A DNA stretch of 64,000 nucleotides from Phaeocystidibacter marisrubri (GTDB lineage Bacteria > Bacteroidota > Bacteroidia > Flavobacteriales > Schleiferiaceae), in contig NZ_WBVQ01000003.1 of the NCBI RefSeq assembly GCF_008933165.1, positions 1 to 64,000 of the forward strand, given 5' to 3'. Shown one piece after another: positions 35,243 to 43,656 of this stretch; the first letter of the stretch is position 1, and each line of letters begins with the position of its first letter. Under the pieces are notes generated by a model. It saw only the letters and a list, made by a program, of their open reading frames with translations. It made no database searches and was not told where the DNA came from. A program made the translations under genes and the position numbers.

Positions 35243-35269
35243 GCGACGAGGGAATTCGTCGCTTTTTTT
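35243..35269 (+). terminator. rho-independent terminator of the pfkA-to-MFS operon
   Basis: GCGACGA (35243-35249) pairs with TCGTCGC (35256-35262) around a GGGAAT loop, followed by seven T. It lies 22 bases after the MFS stop. The rest of the interval up to 35503 holds no convincing gene; a 73-codon minus-strand frame at 35320-35541 overlaps the next gene and was not accepted. Confidence 0.88.
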
Positions 35270-35503
35270 ATTGGACAAAATAACGACCAATGGTCTAGTT
35301 CTTCGTGAAGTTTAAAGCGCTAAGCCGCGTTCTTCGGCGAATGCAGAATTGTCCGTAAAATGTCTGCTTGAAAAAAGGCGAATAATGCTGTGGGATGCTT
35401 CGTGGGTAAAAATAATTTGCCCACCTCCCCGTGATGCCAATCTACCAGATTTTCACCTGATAAGCCATTTTTAACCGAATACAATCGTTTGCAAACAGCA
35501 ATG

Positions 35504-36919
35504 TCATTCCCCATGATCTGCTTCGTACAGATCAAATTCAATCAACTGAACACTGATGTCGGACTGAATGGGGTGCGCACTGTTGGGTGCAGCGCCTTTT
35601 GGCACGAGTTGATAGGCTGATTCGGTCGACTGAATTCTATCTGATAGTCGAATATGAGCGTAACGCTCTAGGTAAGCTTTAAATGACCAGTAAGAATTGG
35701 TGGCCGCGTCTGTTTCAAGAATGGTACCCGACTCAAGATTGTCGCGTAGAATGCGCACATCGTGCAGTTGATCGCTGTCTCGACCAACTTTCCCAGCCGT
35801 ATAAACAGAGATTCCAATCCCCACCCCGATAAGCACCCATCCAGAGATTTGAAGAACCACATTCCTGCGCCATTTGCTGGTTGTCTTTTCGATGATCGGA
35901 CGCAGCATACTTGCAAAGGCCAGTGCAAAGAAAGGAATGACTGGAACGAGATAGTGACCGTATTGATACGTAGTGAGCATGAAGGGAACACTTCCAGCAA
36001 GTCCCATAAAGAGCAAGGCGGAGATACTTGGACTCCATTGCAATCTCTCTTTGTTGATACGAGAGAAGATTGTGCCCACCAGAATTGTAAGTCCAAATGG
36101 TACGATGAGGTTCTCCAGAAGGACTTTTACAATTGTGAAGGAGTTGTCGGTGGTTCCAACGCTATTCAGACGGTTGGCAGTCCGCTCAAAGAGGTAGATG
36201 TCCAAACTTTCTCGAGCGGGTTCGTACATGTAAAGGGCAAAGGTTGCAATGCCCGCAACTACCATCATAATCACAACTTGAAGAATGCTCTTCCAAAAAT
36301 TCTTTCTTTCAGCAAGAGCGAAGGCAACCGGTGTAGTCCACACAAAAAGTGCAGGTAAACCTTTCACCATGAAGCCGCAAACTACAAGGAGTCCTGCCCA
36401 AGCGGCCCAGTAGAAATGTCGAGTGTCAGCCTTGAATCCTCTGTAGGCTGCCATCGTTCCACCTAACACAAATAAGCCCATGGTGTTCTCGAGCATGTTG
36501 TTGCGGAAAGACCACATCACCAAGGGAGTGATGACCCAAAGAAGCACGGGAAGCCAAGCCATTTTGTAATGCGTTGGCCAAATCATCCGCCAAAATTTTA
36601 CAATAAGAACGGCAGTGATGATGAACGTAACTCCAGTGTAGATGCGTTCCGTGTGAATTCCGGAACCAAACAGTTTGTAGAACAATGCCATAAAGCCAAA
36701 GGCCAATGGCGGGTGCTCATGGAAAGTCGGGCTTGCCATGTGCGCTTCCGAAAAATAGGGGAACCAAAAAGTGCCTGTGCCCTCGGCTAGGTTTCTACCT
36801 ACCGCAGAATAGATGACAGCGTCCATGAACATACCATCCATCACCAATAGAGGGAGGATAAGTAGAACACAAATTCCAGCTGTAATTAATGCAGGGCCGT
36901 TTGTTAGAATTCTCTTCAC
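35504..36919 (-). CDS. ArnT/PMT-like membrane glycosyltransferase
   Basis: A 471-residue integral membrane protein of the GT-C fold. The first periplasmic loop carries the acidic motif MDGMFMDAVIYSAVGRNLAEG and the FHEHPPLAFGFMALFY element (Asp and Glu of the PMT_2 family), followed by about ten more hydrophobic segments and a soluble C-terminal domain from about 380. Such enzymes transfer a sugar from an isoprenyl-phosphate carrier to lipid A, polysaccharide or protein; the acceptor here is unknown. It lies 31 bases after the GH13 gene on the same strand and may be co-transcribed with it, although a link to starch use is not evident. Confidence 0.85.
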   Translation of the reverse strand: MKRILTNGPALITAGICVLLILPLLVMDGMFMDAVIYSAVGRNLAEGTGTFWFPYFSEAHMASPTFHEHPPLAFGFMALFYKLFGSGIHTERIYTGVTFIITAVLIVKFWRMIWPTHYKMAWLPVLLWVITPLVMWSFRNNMLENTMGLFVLGGTMAAYRGFKADTRHFYWAAWAGLLVVCGFMVKGLPALFVWTTPVAFALAERKNFWKSILQVVIMMVVAGIATFALYMYEPARESLDIYLFERTANRLNSVGTTDNSFTIVKVLLENLIVPFGLTILVGTIFSRINKERLQWSPSISALLFMGLAGSVPFMLTTYQYGHYLVPVIPFFALAFASMLRPIIEKTTSKWRRNVVLQISGWVLIGVGIGISVYTAGKVGRDSDQLHDVRILRDNLESGTILETDAATNSYWSFKAYLERYAHIRLSDRIQSTESAYQLVPKGAAPNSAHPIQSDISVQLIEFDLYEADHGE

Positions 36920-36950
36920 ACCGCAAAGTTGAGGAATTTAGCTTTAAGCA

Positions 36951-38816
36951 TCATTCAAATGGCTCATTGCTTACTTCTAGAATGTGAATGGTGTAGGGAA
37001 GGAGTTTGAATGAGTTCTCCAAATGGATGACTTCGCCTGTAGGGAAATCCGTTGATCCGTGCACTTCAAATTGGCGGTGACCCCAAAGGACTTCATCGTA
37101 CTTGCCAAAGTCAATCACGCGTTCTTTGCTTCCGCCATTCATCAAGATGATAAAAGTTCTATCATCTGCCTGACGAGTGTAGGCGTATACATCATCTGTA
37201 ACAGCCCACTGTTTTAAGGTGCCGACAGAAAGAGCAGGAACGTCTCTTCGCAGTTGACCCAAGTGTTGCGTGAATTCAAAAGCCTCTCGCTCTAGATCAC
37301 TCAGGTTATCTACTTCAAATTTGTTGATCGTATCTTCTTTCCAGCCACCCGGAAAATCCTGACGCATTTTACCGTGACCATCGGTTTCTTTCATCAAGAT
37401 TTCTGTGCCGTAGTAAAGGCAAGGAATACCGCGGGTAGTTAGCATAAATCCTATACCCATCTTGTACTTGCGTATGTCTTCACCAATCATTCCGAAGAAG
37501 CGCCCCTCGTCGTGGTTATCGACAAAAGTTACCAATCGGTTGGGGTCAGAATAGAGGTAGTCGTGGGCCAATACGTAGTACATTTTCGCAATGCCTGAAC
37601 TCCATCCCGGATCGGATGTCAGTGCTTCTTTGATGGCAAAGTAGAGTTGGAAGTCCGTTACGCTTTGAAGGTGTGAATTGAAGGCGCGATCAACATTATC
37701 ACGCACAAACCAGTATTGTGTGGGTTCGTGATGGACCCATGTTTCAGCGAAAATGAAGAAATCAGGATAGCGATGAAGCAAGGTGCTATCTAGGATCGCC
37801 ATGAATTTTTGATCGGGATAAGCATAGGTGTCAATTCGGAAAGCATCAATATGAAACTCATCAATCCACCAAATGCTGTTTTGAATAAGCCAGGTAGCCA
37901 TGTGAGGGTCGCGCTGATTCACATCGGGCATGTGATGGTCAAACCAGCCGTCGCTCATCTTCTTTTGGTCAAAGTCGGATGCATATGGATCCATCAGAGC
38001 GGTTGCTCTATAGTTGGTTCCCGTATATTCTTTCCATTGGTTGAACCAGGATGTAGAAGGTGGGTCGCGAAATAGGTAATGCTGATCTCCAAAGTGATTG
38101 TAAACCATGTCCATTACAATCTTCATATCTCTATCGTGAAGTTCATCGATCAAGTCTCGGTATTCTTCATTAGTTCCATTTCGGGGATCTAGCTGGTAAT
38201 GATCGGTGATGGCATAACCGTGATAAGACGATTGATACTCGTTGTTTTCCACAAGTGGACTAATCCAAAGGCCTGTGATACCCAAACTCTGAATGTAATC
38301 AAGATGATCTGTTATGCCTTCAACGTCTCCGCCATGACGTGCATAGGGTTCTGAACGGGCAATGGAGTCTTCGTTCATGCTCGCCACCACGTCGTTCTTC
38401 GGGTTTCCATTCGCGAAACGGTCGGCGGTAATGAGGTAGAGATAGTCGGAGGCCGATAAACCATGATGGTGTGCTTCCTTTGGTTTAACGGTCCATTTTA
38501 CGGACTCAGATATTCTACCTCCTGTAAATGTGAACGTTACATCTTGTTCCTGGGAAACGGGACTTACGTTAACTCGGATGAAGATATAATGCGGATTGTC
38601 TGCCAGTGAAAACGATGCGATAGTGACATTCCTATTGTCAGATATAACATCTTGAACATGATTCAAGTCGATACCTTTTACCAATATTTCCAATCGATCT
38701 CCATCCGAATCGGGTCGCCAAGAAGGGGGATCCATTCGTTCGATAGAAAAATTTTGGGCCATGCCAAATTGTGAGAAAAGGGCGAAAAGGATGATGAATG
38801 TTGTGATTCGGCGCAT
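36951..38816 (-). CDS. GH13 neopullulanase / cyclomaltodextrinase-like enzyme (SusA-like)
   Basis: A 621-residue exported enzyme. The signal peptide MRRITTFIILFALFSQFGMAQ is followed by the cyclomaltodextrinase N-terminal domain (SFSLADNPHYIFIRVNVSP, about 70-90). The catalytic barrel has GH13 regions I VMDMVYNHFGD, II DAFRIDTYAYP, III FIFAETWVHHEP, IV VTFVDNHDEGRF, complete with catalytic Asp, Glu and Asp. No lipobox and no T9SS tail, so it is probably periplasmic, as SusA is. It would cut maltodextrins delivered by SusCD. Operator C lies 14 bases before its ATG. Confidence 0.93.
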   Translation of the reverse strand: MRRITTFIILFALFSQFGMAQNFSIERMDPPSWRPDSDGDRLEILVKGIDLNHVQDVISDNRNVTIASFSLADNPHYIFIRVNVSPVSQEQDVTFTFTGGRISESVKWTVKPKEAHHHGLSASDYLYLITADRFANGNPKNDVVASMNEDSIARSEPYARHGGDVEGITDHLDYIQSLGITGLWISPLVENNEYQSSYHGYAITDHYQLDPRNGTNEEYRDLIDELHDRDMKIVMDMVYNHFGDQHYLFRDPPSTSWFNQWKEYTGTNYRATALMDPYASDFDQKKMSDGWFDHHMPDVNQRDPHMATWLIQNSIWWIDEFHIDAFRIDTYAYPDQKFMAILDSTLLHRYPDFFIFAETWVHHEPTQYWFVRDNVDRAFNSHLQSVTDFQLYFAIKEALTSDPGWSSGIAKMYYVLAHDYLYSDPNRLVTFVDNHDEGRFFGMIGEDIRKYKMGIGFMLTTRGIPCLYYGTEILMKETDGHGKMRQDFPGGWKEDTINKFEVDNLSDLEREAFEFTQHLGQLRRDVPALSVGTLKQWAVTDDVYAYTRQADDRTFIILMNGGSKERVIDFGKYDEVLWGHRQFEVHGSTDFPTGEVIHLENSFKLLPYTIHILEVSNEPFE

Positions 38817-38830
38817 AACAGGTCATGTAA

Positions 38831-38851
38831 TAAGTGTCCAAATTACACGAA
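38831..38851. promoter_or_regulatory. palindromic operator C (neopullulanase promoter)
   Basis: Arms TAAGTGTC (38831-38838) and TACACGAA (38844-38851) with a 5-base centre. The weakest of the five sites. On the minus strand it overlaps a near -7 sequence (TAATTTG), so binding would mask the promoter of the gene starting at 38816. Confidence 0.5.
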
Positions 38852-38919
38852 TTCTTTTGACACCTGTCAACTTTCTCAAATACAAGTTACGTGTGAAAGG
38901 TTTTTTCTTAAATTAGCAG

Positions 38920-38940
38920 TAATTGTAAAAAGTACACTTA
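38920..38940. promoter_or_regulatory. palindromic operator D (T9SS carbohydrate-binding protein promoter)
   Basis: Arms TAATTGTA (38920-38927) and TACACTTA (38933-38940), one mismatch to operator A. It sits 14 bases before the ATG at 38954. Together with operator C it places both sides of this divergent promoter under the same control. Confidence 0.6.
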
Positions 38941-38953
38941 CAACAGAATAGCT

Positions 38954-40342
38954 ATGAAGAAACTTTACGCATTGGCATTGTTGGTTGGCGGTTCACTCGG
39001 AGCAGGTGCTCAGACTTACGCTGTTAACTTTGCCGTAGATCTTAACGCAGCAAATCCCAATCAGGATACTGTGATTGCTGCAGGTAACTTTGCATCAGCT
39101 GATGCATCGGGCCTTTACACGGATTGGAATGACGCTTCGTCTAATCCAGATAGTGCTGTTTATATGGCGGATCCAGATATGGACGGCATTTGGACATTCA
39201 CTGCAAACCTTCCAGATGGTAATTACGAATACAAGTTCCTCAACGGTGTTGGCGGATGGGAGTCTGGTTTTTCAGGAAACCGTACGTTCACGGTAAGTGG
39301 TGCTGCGGTTCAATTGGATACTTTTTGTTATGACAACCCGAATCCAGGTATTTGTCCTACAACAACTCCTGCTATTTTGGATGTAACTATCCAAATTGAC
39401 ATGAGCAATGTATGTTCATTCGATCCTGCAACTGACATTGTTGATTTTGCAGGCGAACCAAATGCATGGGCTGGTGATACATTGGACGATTCAGATGGTG
39501 ACTTGATTTACACGATTACGTACACAGATTTGAACGTGCAAGTAGATAACGCTACAGGATTGGCTTCATTCCAAGGCAAGTGTCGTATCAATAGCAACTG
39601 GGGAACCTCAGAAGGTGGTTCCAACCGTGTGATTGAGTTCGGTACAGATACCGTACTTCCGGTTCGTTGTTACAATTCTATTGCCTATGGTACTTGTGTG
39701 CCGAATCCACCAGCGGCTGATATCACTTTTGAAGTGGACATGAACAACGAAGTTCCTGCTGGTGACGGTAAGATCTTTATCGCAGGTGATTTCACCAACT
39801 GGCAAACCAATGCATTGGAAATGTTAGACAACGACGGTGACGGAGTTTACTCTGTAACGGTTCCTAATTTCTGTCCAGCTGATGTTCAGTGGAAGTTTAT
39901 CAACGGTACTCCTGACGCACAAGGTGGTAGCGGTGCCGTGGAAGAGTCGGCTGACTTCTCTTCAATCGGTGGTTGTGGTGTGGACAACGGTTCATTCTCT
40001 GATAACCGTTACTTCGCGCGTCCAACCGACGGAAACAATAGCATTGTTCGTTACGAATTCAATACTTGTAATGGTATTGATGGGGGCATCAGCGTAGATG
40101 AGTTCTCTAAAGAAAACATCTTCCTTACTCCAAATCCAATGACAGAACGCGCAGTAGTTGCTCTTCCAGAAGGAGTTTACAATGCACGTGTATTGGATCT
40201 TGCTGGTCGCACATTGCGTACATACAACGGAGCTTCTCAAGAGCTCGTTATCGATCGCGCTGAATTGAACGGAGGCGTATACATGCTTGTTCTCACTAAT
40301 GAGTCTGGCGAAGTGAACACAACGAAATTTGTGATTCAGTAA
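38954..40342 (+). CDS. T9SS-secreted protein with tandem carbohydrate-binding-like modules
   Basis: A 462-residue extracellular protein: signal peptide (1-20), about three E-set/AMPK-type modules (AAGNFASADASGLYTDWND, then DFAGEPNAWAGDTLDDSDGD, then IFIAGDFTNWQTNALEMLD), and a T9SS type A signal in the last 75 residues (ENIFLTPNPMTERAVVALPE, ARVLDLAGRTLRTYNG). Asp-rich loops such as DPDMDGIW and DNDGDGVY look Ca-binding. No catalytic domain. The role is probably surface starch binding, the job done by SusE/SusF in Bacteroides; the shared palindrome upstream supports membership in the same regulon. Confidence 0.85.
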   Translation: MKKLYALALLVGGSLGAGAQTYAVNFAVDLNAANPNQDTVIAAGNFASADASGLYTDWNDASSNPDSAVYMADPDMDGIWTFTANLPDGNYEYKFLNGVGGWESGFSGNRTFTVSGAAVQLDTFCYDNPNPGICPTTTPAILDVTIQIDMSNVCSFDPATDIVDFAGEPNAWAGDTLDDSDGDLIYTITYTDLNVQVDNATGLASFQGKCRINSNWGTSEGGSNRVIEFGTDTVLPVRCYNSIAYGTCVPNPPAADITFEVDMNNEVPAGDGKIFIAGDFTNWQTNALEMLDNDGDGVYSVTVPNFCPADVQWKFINGTPDAQGGSGAVEESADFSSIGGCGVDNGSFSDNRYFARPTDGNNSIVRYEFNTCNGIDGGISVDEFSKENIFLTPNPMTERAVVALPEGVYNARVLDLAGRTLRTYNGASQELVIDRAELNGGVYMLVLTNESGEVNTTKFVIQ

Positions 40343-40371
40343 GCCAAGAGAGACCAAGGGTTACATTAAAA

Positions 40372-40410
40372 AGCCCCCAGAGGTTCTTCCTCTGGGGGCT
40401 TTTGTATTTT
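40372..40410 (+). terminator. strong rho-independent terminator
   Basis: AGCCCCCAGAGG (40372-40383) and CCTCTGGGGGCT (40389-40400) form a perfect 12-bp stem with a TTCTT loop, followed by TTTTGTATTTT. It lies 30 bases after the stop at 40342. An A-tract on the other side makes it usable in both directions. Confidence 0.95.
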
Positions 40411-40440
40411 ATCTAATCACGCTTTGCGTCTGGAGCCAAA

Positions 40441-40468
40441 AAAAGCCTAGAGGAAACTCTAGGCTTTT
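40441..40468 (-). terminator. rho-independent terminator of the bacilliredoxin gene
   Basis: AGCCTAGAG and CTCTAGGCT (40444-40452, 40457-40465) form a perfect 9-bp stem closed by a GAAA tetraloop and flanked by an A-run (minus-strand T-tract) and TTTT. It lies just past the stop at 40479. Confidence 0.92.
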
Positions 40469-40478
40469 ATTTGTCCGA

Positions 40479-40892
40479 TTAGCAATGCTCGTCGAAAGCC
40501 ATTTTTAGGTTCTCAGCAATCATGTCGGCTGTTCTTCCTTCAATGTGATGTCTCTCAATCATGTGAACCAATTCACCGTTCTTGAACAAGGCCATAGAAG
40601 GTGATGATGGTGGGAATGGTGCCATAGCAGCACGTGCTCTATTCACGCCATCTACATCGTTTCCTGCAAAAGCAGTAACCAATTGAGTTGGCTTTTTGTC
40701 GGTGTTCTCTAGTGCAATACGAACGGCAGGGCGAGCACTTCCGGCAGCGCAACCACATACAGAGTTGATGACAACAAGTGTGGTTCCTTCGTTTGCGAGA
40801 TATTGATCTACCTCTGCGGCGGTACGAGCTTCGTTAAATCCGATGCTGGTAAGCTCCTGACGCATTGGCGCGATGAGGTCTTCTGGATACAT
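40479..40892 (-). CDS. BrxA/BrxB-family bacilliredoxin (YphP/YqiW)
   Basis: A 137-residue protein from the ATG at 40890-40892. A longer frame to 40952 exists, but it would contain the -7 element TACTTTTG (40910-40917, minus), so the short start MYPEDLIAPMRQEL is chosen. The family signature VINSVCGCAAG gives the CGC active site (Cys46, Cys48). PPSSPSMALFKNGELVHMIERHHIEG matches the rest of the DUF1094 fold. In Firmicutes such proteins remove bacillithiol from proteins; in Bacteroidota the low-molecular-weight thiol partner is less certain. It is a single gene with its own terminator. Confidence 0.93.
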   Translation of the reverse strand: MYPEDLIAPMRQELTSIGFNEARTAAEVDQYLANEGTTLVVINSVCGCAAGSARPAVRIALENTDKKPTQLVTAFAGNDVDGVNRARAAMAPFPPSSPSMALFKNGELVHMIERHHIEGRTADMIAENLKMAFDEHC

Positions 40893-40909
40893 AGCTGAAT
40901 TATTTTGTA

Positions 40910-40917
40910 CAAAAGTA
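40910..40917 (-). promoter_or_regulatory. bacilliredoxin -7 promoter element
   Basis: Minus-strand TACTTTTG, an exact TAnnTTTG match 18 bases before the chosen ATG. It decides the start against the longer open frame. Confidence 0.55.
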
Positions 40918-41052
40918 CAATGTTCAACCACATTCATCACCCATTGGTTCATACGATTTCGTTTTTTCTATTCTGAACACGACGTATGCCCCTCTGGTCA
41001 AAATGAAAATTTAACCGGGTGATTATTCTAGGTTTAGAAATTTGTCTTACTT

Positions 41053-41072
41053 TTGACTGACCGTTAAGTCAA
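41053..41072. promoter_or_regulatory. TetR-type operator with promoter
   Basis: TTGACT (41053-41058) and AGTCAA (41067-41072) are exact inverted repeats eight bases apart, six bases before the TetR ATG. A -7 element TACTTTTG at 41048-41055 overlaps the left arm. The arrangement indicates autorepression by the gene that follows and control of the whole operon. Confidence 0.65.
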
Positions 41073-41078
41073 TTAAAA

Positions 41079-41663
41079 ATGCCTCGGACTCCAGAACAGA
41101 ATAAATCGATAAAAGCGCAATCCCGAAAAGCGATCTTGGATGCGGCTTTTCCATTGTTTTCCAAGCATGGGTTTGACAAGACGAGCATGGCGACCATTGC
41201 GAAAGAAGCAGGTGTGTCAAAGGGGTTGATTTATCATCACTTCGACAATAAGGTGGATGTCCTCATTGCCGTTTTCGATAATCTCATGGAGCAGTCGTCT
41301 GAAGTGTGGGATGTTTTTGGCGAAGATGAATCCGCACACGATCGATTGTTGAAGATGATTGATATCAGCATACTCTTCACAAAGGGAAATCCGGAATGGG
41401 TGCGTTTGCTTATTCAACTTGCACTTCAAGAGGATGTGGTGGAAAGTTTGCACGATCACATCTCCGCAATTCGCTCCAACAAGTTGCAGTTGATGATTCC
41501 TCTCTTTGAAGAGCTGGGATACGACGATCCAGAAGCTGAAGTACTGTACATCGGTGCCAAGTTTGATGGAATTGCTTTGGGTTTGCTAAGCATGAAAGAA
41601 GACTACCCTCTCGAAAAAATGGTGAACCGCCTCAAATCAGAATATAACCTCAAGACTCAATAA
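41079..41663 (+). CDS. TetR/AcrR-family transcriptional repressor
   Basis: A 194-residue repressor. The N-terminal helix-turn-helix is clear (TSMATIAKEAGVSKGLIYHHFDNKVDVL, starting near residue 36), and the all-helical ligand domain follows. It is the first gene of a seven- to eight-gene operon for an ABC exporter and outer-membrane proteins, three bases before the LolA-like gene, so it most likely controls that operon through the palindrome at 41053-41072. The inducer is unknown. Confidence 0.93.
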   Translation: MPRTPEQNKSIKAQSRKAILDAAFPLFSKHGFDKTSMATIAKEAGVSKGLIYHHFDNKVDVLIAVFDNLMEQSSEVWDVFGEDESAHDRLLKMIDISILFTKGNPEWVRLLIQLALQEDVVESLHDHISAIRSNKLQLMIPLFEELGYDDPEAEVLYIGAKFDGIALGLLSMKEDYPLEKMVNRLKSEYNLKTQ

Positions 41664-41665
41664 AG

Positions 41666-42409
41666 ATGAAAAGACTATTGACCTTGCTCGTCCTCGTCAT
41701 TTCTGTTTTCTCCTATGGTCAGTCGGCCGATGAAATCGTGAAGAAAAGCGAGGACAAACTCCGGGGATCAACCAGCAAAGGAGTGATGGAAATAAAGATA
41801 GTTCGTCCAACGTGGGAGAGAACGATTACCGCCACATCATGGAGTGCGGGAAGCGATTCCAGTCTTGTGCTGATCAATGCTCCAGCTAGAGATAAGGGCA
41901 CGGTGTTCTTAAAGCGCGATAAAGAGATTTGGAACTACATTCCGACCATCAATCGCCAGGTGAAAATGCCGCCGAGTATGATGGCGCAAAGTTGGATGGG
42001 CAGTGACTTCAACAATGATGATCTAGTGCGAGAATCCTCACTGGTGGTGGATTATACGCATACCTTACTTCGCCGAGAAACCATAAGGGGGAAAGAGTGC
42101 TATGTGATTGAAAGCAAGCCTAAACCCGAGGCGCCTGTAGTTTGGGGAAAATTGGTCTCCTGGATTACGGTGGATGAAAATCTTCAATGGCAAACGGAGT
42201 TTTACGATCAGCGCGATGAGTTGGTTCAACGCATGGAGGGTTTTGATGTCGTTGAATTTGATGGACGAACGCTTCCTTCCAGGATGCGAATGACTCCTCT
42301 TGACGAGGAGGATGGATATTACACAGAGCTGAAGTACATCGAATTGGATTTTGATGTGACTTTTCCAGAGAATTTCTTTTCGGTTCAGAACATGAGACGC
42401 GTACGTTAA
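41666..42409 (+). CDS. outer membrane lipoprotein-sorting (LolA-like) protein
   Basis: A 247-residue exported protein with signal peptide MKRLLTLLVLVISVFSYGQ. It begins SADEIVKKSEDKLRGSTSKG and shows the half-barrel pattern of the LolA/LolB-like family (KGTVFLKRDKEIWNYIPTINRQVKMPPSMM, then CYVIESKPKPEAPVVWGKLV, then RMTPLDEEDGYYTELKYIELD). It is broader than true LolA and of the type found next to MacB/FtsX-like ABC genes. It may carry a hydrophobic substrate across the periplasm for the transporter encoded downstream. Confidence 0.85.
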   Translation: MKRLLTLLVLVISVFSYGQSADEIVKKSEDKLRGSTSKGVMEIKIVRPTWERTITATSWSAGSDSSLVLINAPARDKGTVFLKRDKEIWNYIPTINRQVKMPPSMMAQSWMGSDFNNDDLVRESSLVVDYTHTLLRRETIRGKECYVIESKPKPEAPVVWGKLVSWITVDENLQWQTEFYDQRDELVQRMEGFDVVEFDGRTLPSRMRMTPLDEEDGYYTELKYIELDFDVTFPENFFSVQNMRRVR

Positions 42410-42419
42410 ATCACCTTCT

Positions 42420-43646
42420 ATGCTCTATTTACGATTGGCTTGGAGAAATTTGTGGCGAAATAGAAGACGCACGATCATTACAGCTTCTGCGGTTTTCTTT
42501 GCCGGATTTGCGGTGATTAGCATGCGCATGCTTCAATTGGGCACCTATGATTTAATGGTCCGCAATGTGGTGGGATCGCACGAGGGCTTCATTCAAATTC
42601 ACAAGAAGGGATATTGGGAGGAGCAGACTTTAGACAACAGCTTTGAAATGGATGAATCCCTCATCGAAACCGTGGAAGGCGTTTCAGGGGTAGTAGGCGT
42701 TTCTCCCCGTTTGTCCAGCTTTAGCCTCTCAAGCGAAGGTCTTCATTCTCGCCCCGTTCAGGTGGAGGGTTTTGATATCGATCGCGAATCGGTGATGCAC
42801 TTTGACAAGGGAGTATTTTCAAATCAAACTCCGGAAGGATTTGGCTATCCAGGAGATGGAGTGATTATAGGCTCTGAACTCGCCGATTTTCTAAAGGTAG
42901 GAATAGGTGATTCCATCGTTTTCATCGGACAGGGATATCACGGGCAGAGTGCACCAGCCTTACAACCCGTTACTGGAATCGCCACTCTTTCTAACCCCAT
43001 CCTGAACAAGGGTACGGTTTTCATGGATTTGGCCATGAGCCAGTATATCTACGCGGCCGATCATCGAATCACTGCTTTGGCTATCGATATTGCCCCTGAC
43101 GAGGACCTCACCGAGCTCACGGAGGCCATACGGTCAAAGGTGGATACATCGGTTTATGAGGTGATGAACTGGCGAGAAATGATGCCCGAACTCGTGCAAA
43201 CCATTCAAGCTGATTCTGCCGGAGGAATATTGATGGCAGGGATCTTATACATTGTGATTTCTTTTAGTTTGTTGGGAACCTTTATCATGCTTGCCGCCGA
43301 AAGAAAGCGTGAATACGGGATGTTGATTGGACTTGGTATGCGCAGGCGGCAATTGATGGTGGTTGCTTTCATGGAGGCCTTCTTCATGGCACTTTTGGGA
43401 AGCGTTGCTGCCATTGTCATTACCCGACCTATCGGTGTCTATTACCACAATCACCCCATTCAACTAACCGGAAAGGCCATGGATGCAATGAGGGATATGG
43501 GGATGGATGCAGCGATGCAATCCAGTATAGATTGGTCCATCCCTCTGGTTCACAGTATGGGCTTACTTTTCCTCACATTGTTGATCAGTTGCTACGGACT
43601 TATTGTCATATCGAGATTAAAACCGGTAACCGCCATGCGCTCTTAA
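42420..43646 (+). CDS. ABC transporter permease (FtsX/LolC-like) 1
   Basis: A 408-residue permease: an N-terminal membrane segment (LAWRNLWRNRRRTIITASAVFFAGFAV), a periplasmic MacB-type domain of about 230 residues, then three membrane segments near 270-400 (YIVISFSLLGTFIMLAAERKREYGMLIGLGM). It starts RNLWRNRRRT, as such permeases do. It pairs with the second permease 10 bases downstream and with the ATPase at 45899. The four-segment layout indicates a mechanotransmission-type exporter or lipoprotein extractor, not an importer. Confidence 0.92.
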   Translation: MLYLRLAWRNLWRNRRRTIITASAVFFAGFAVISMRMLQLGTYDLMVRNVVGSHEGFIQIHKKGYWEEQTLDNSFEMDESLIETVEGVSGVVGVSPRLSSFSLSSEGLHSRPVQVEGFDIDRESVMHFDKGVFSNQTPEGFGYPGDGVIIGSELADFLKVGIGDSIVFIGQGYHGQSAPALQPVTGIATLSNPILNKGTVFMDLAMSQYIYAADHRITALAIDIAPDEDLTELTEAIRSKVDTSVYEVMNWREMMPELVQTIQADSAGGILMAGILYIVISFSLLGTFIMLAAERKREYGMLIGLGMRRRQLMVVAFMEAFFMALLGSVAAIVITRPIGVYYHNHPIQLTGKAMDAMRDMGMDAAMQSSIDWSIPLVHSMGLLFLTLLISCYGLIVISRLKPVTAMRS

Positions 43647-43656
43647 TCTTTCTGCT

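Noticed and set aside
35320-35541. 73-codon minus-strand frame after the glycosyltransferase
   Set aside because: It overlaps the glycosyltransferase gene by 38 bases, has no signal, domain or start context, and looks like a chance frame.
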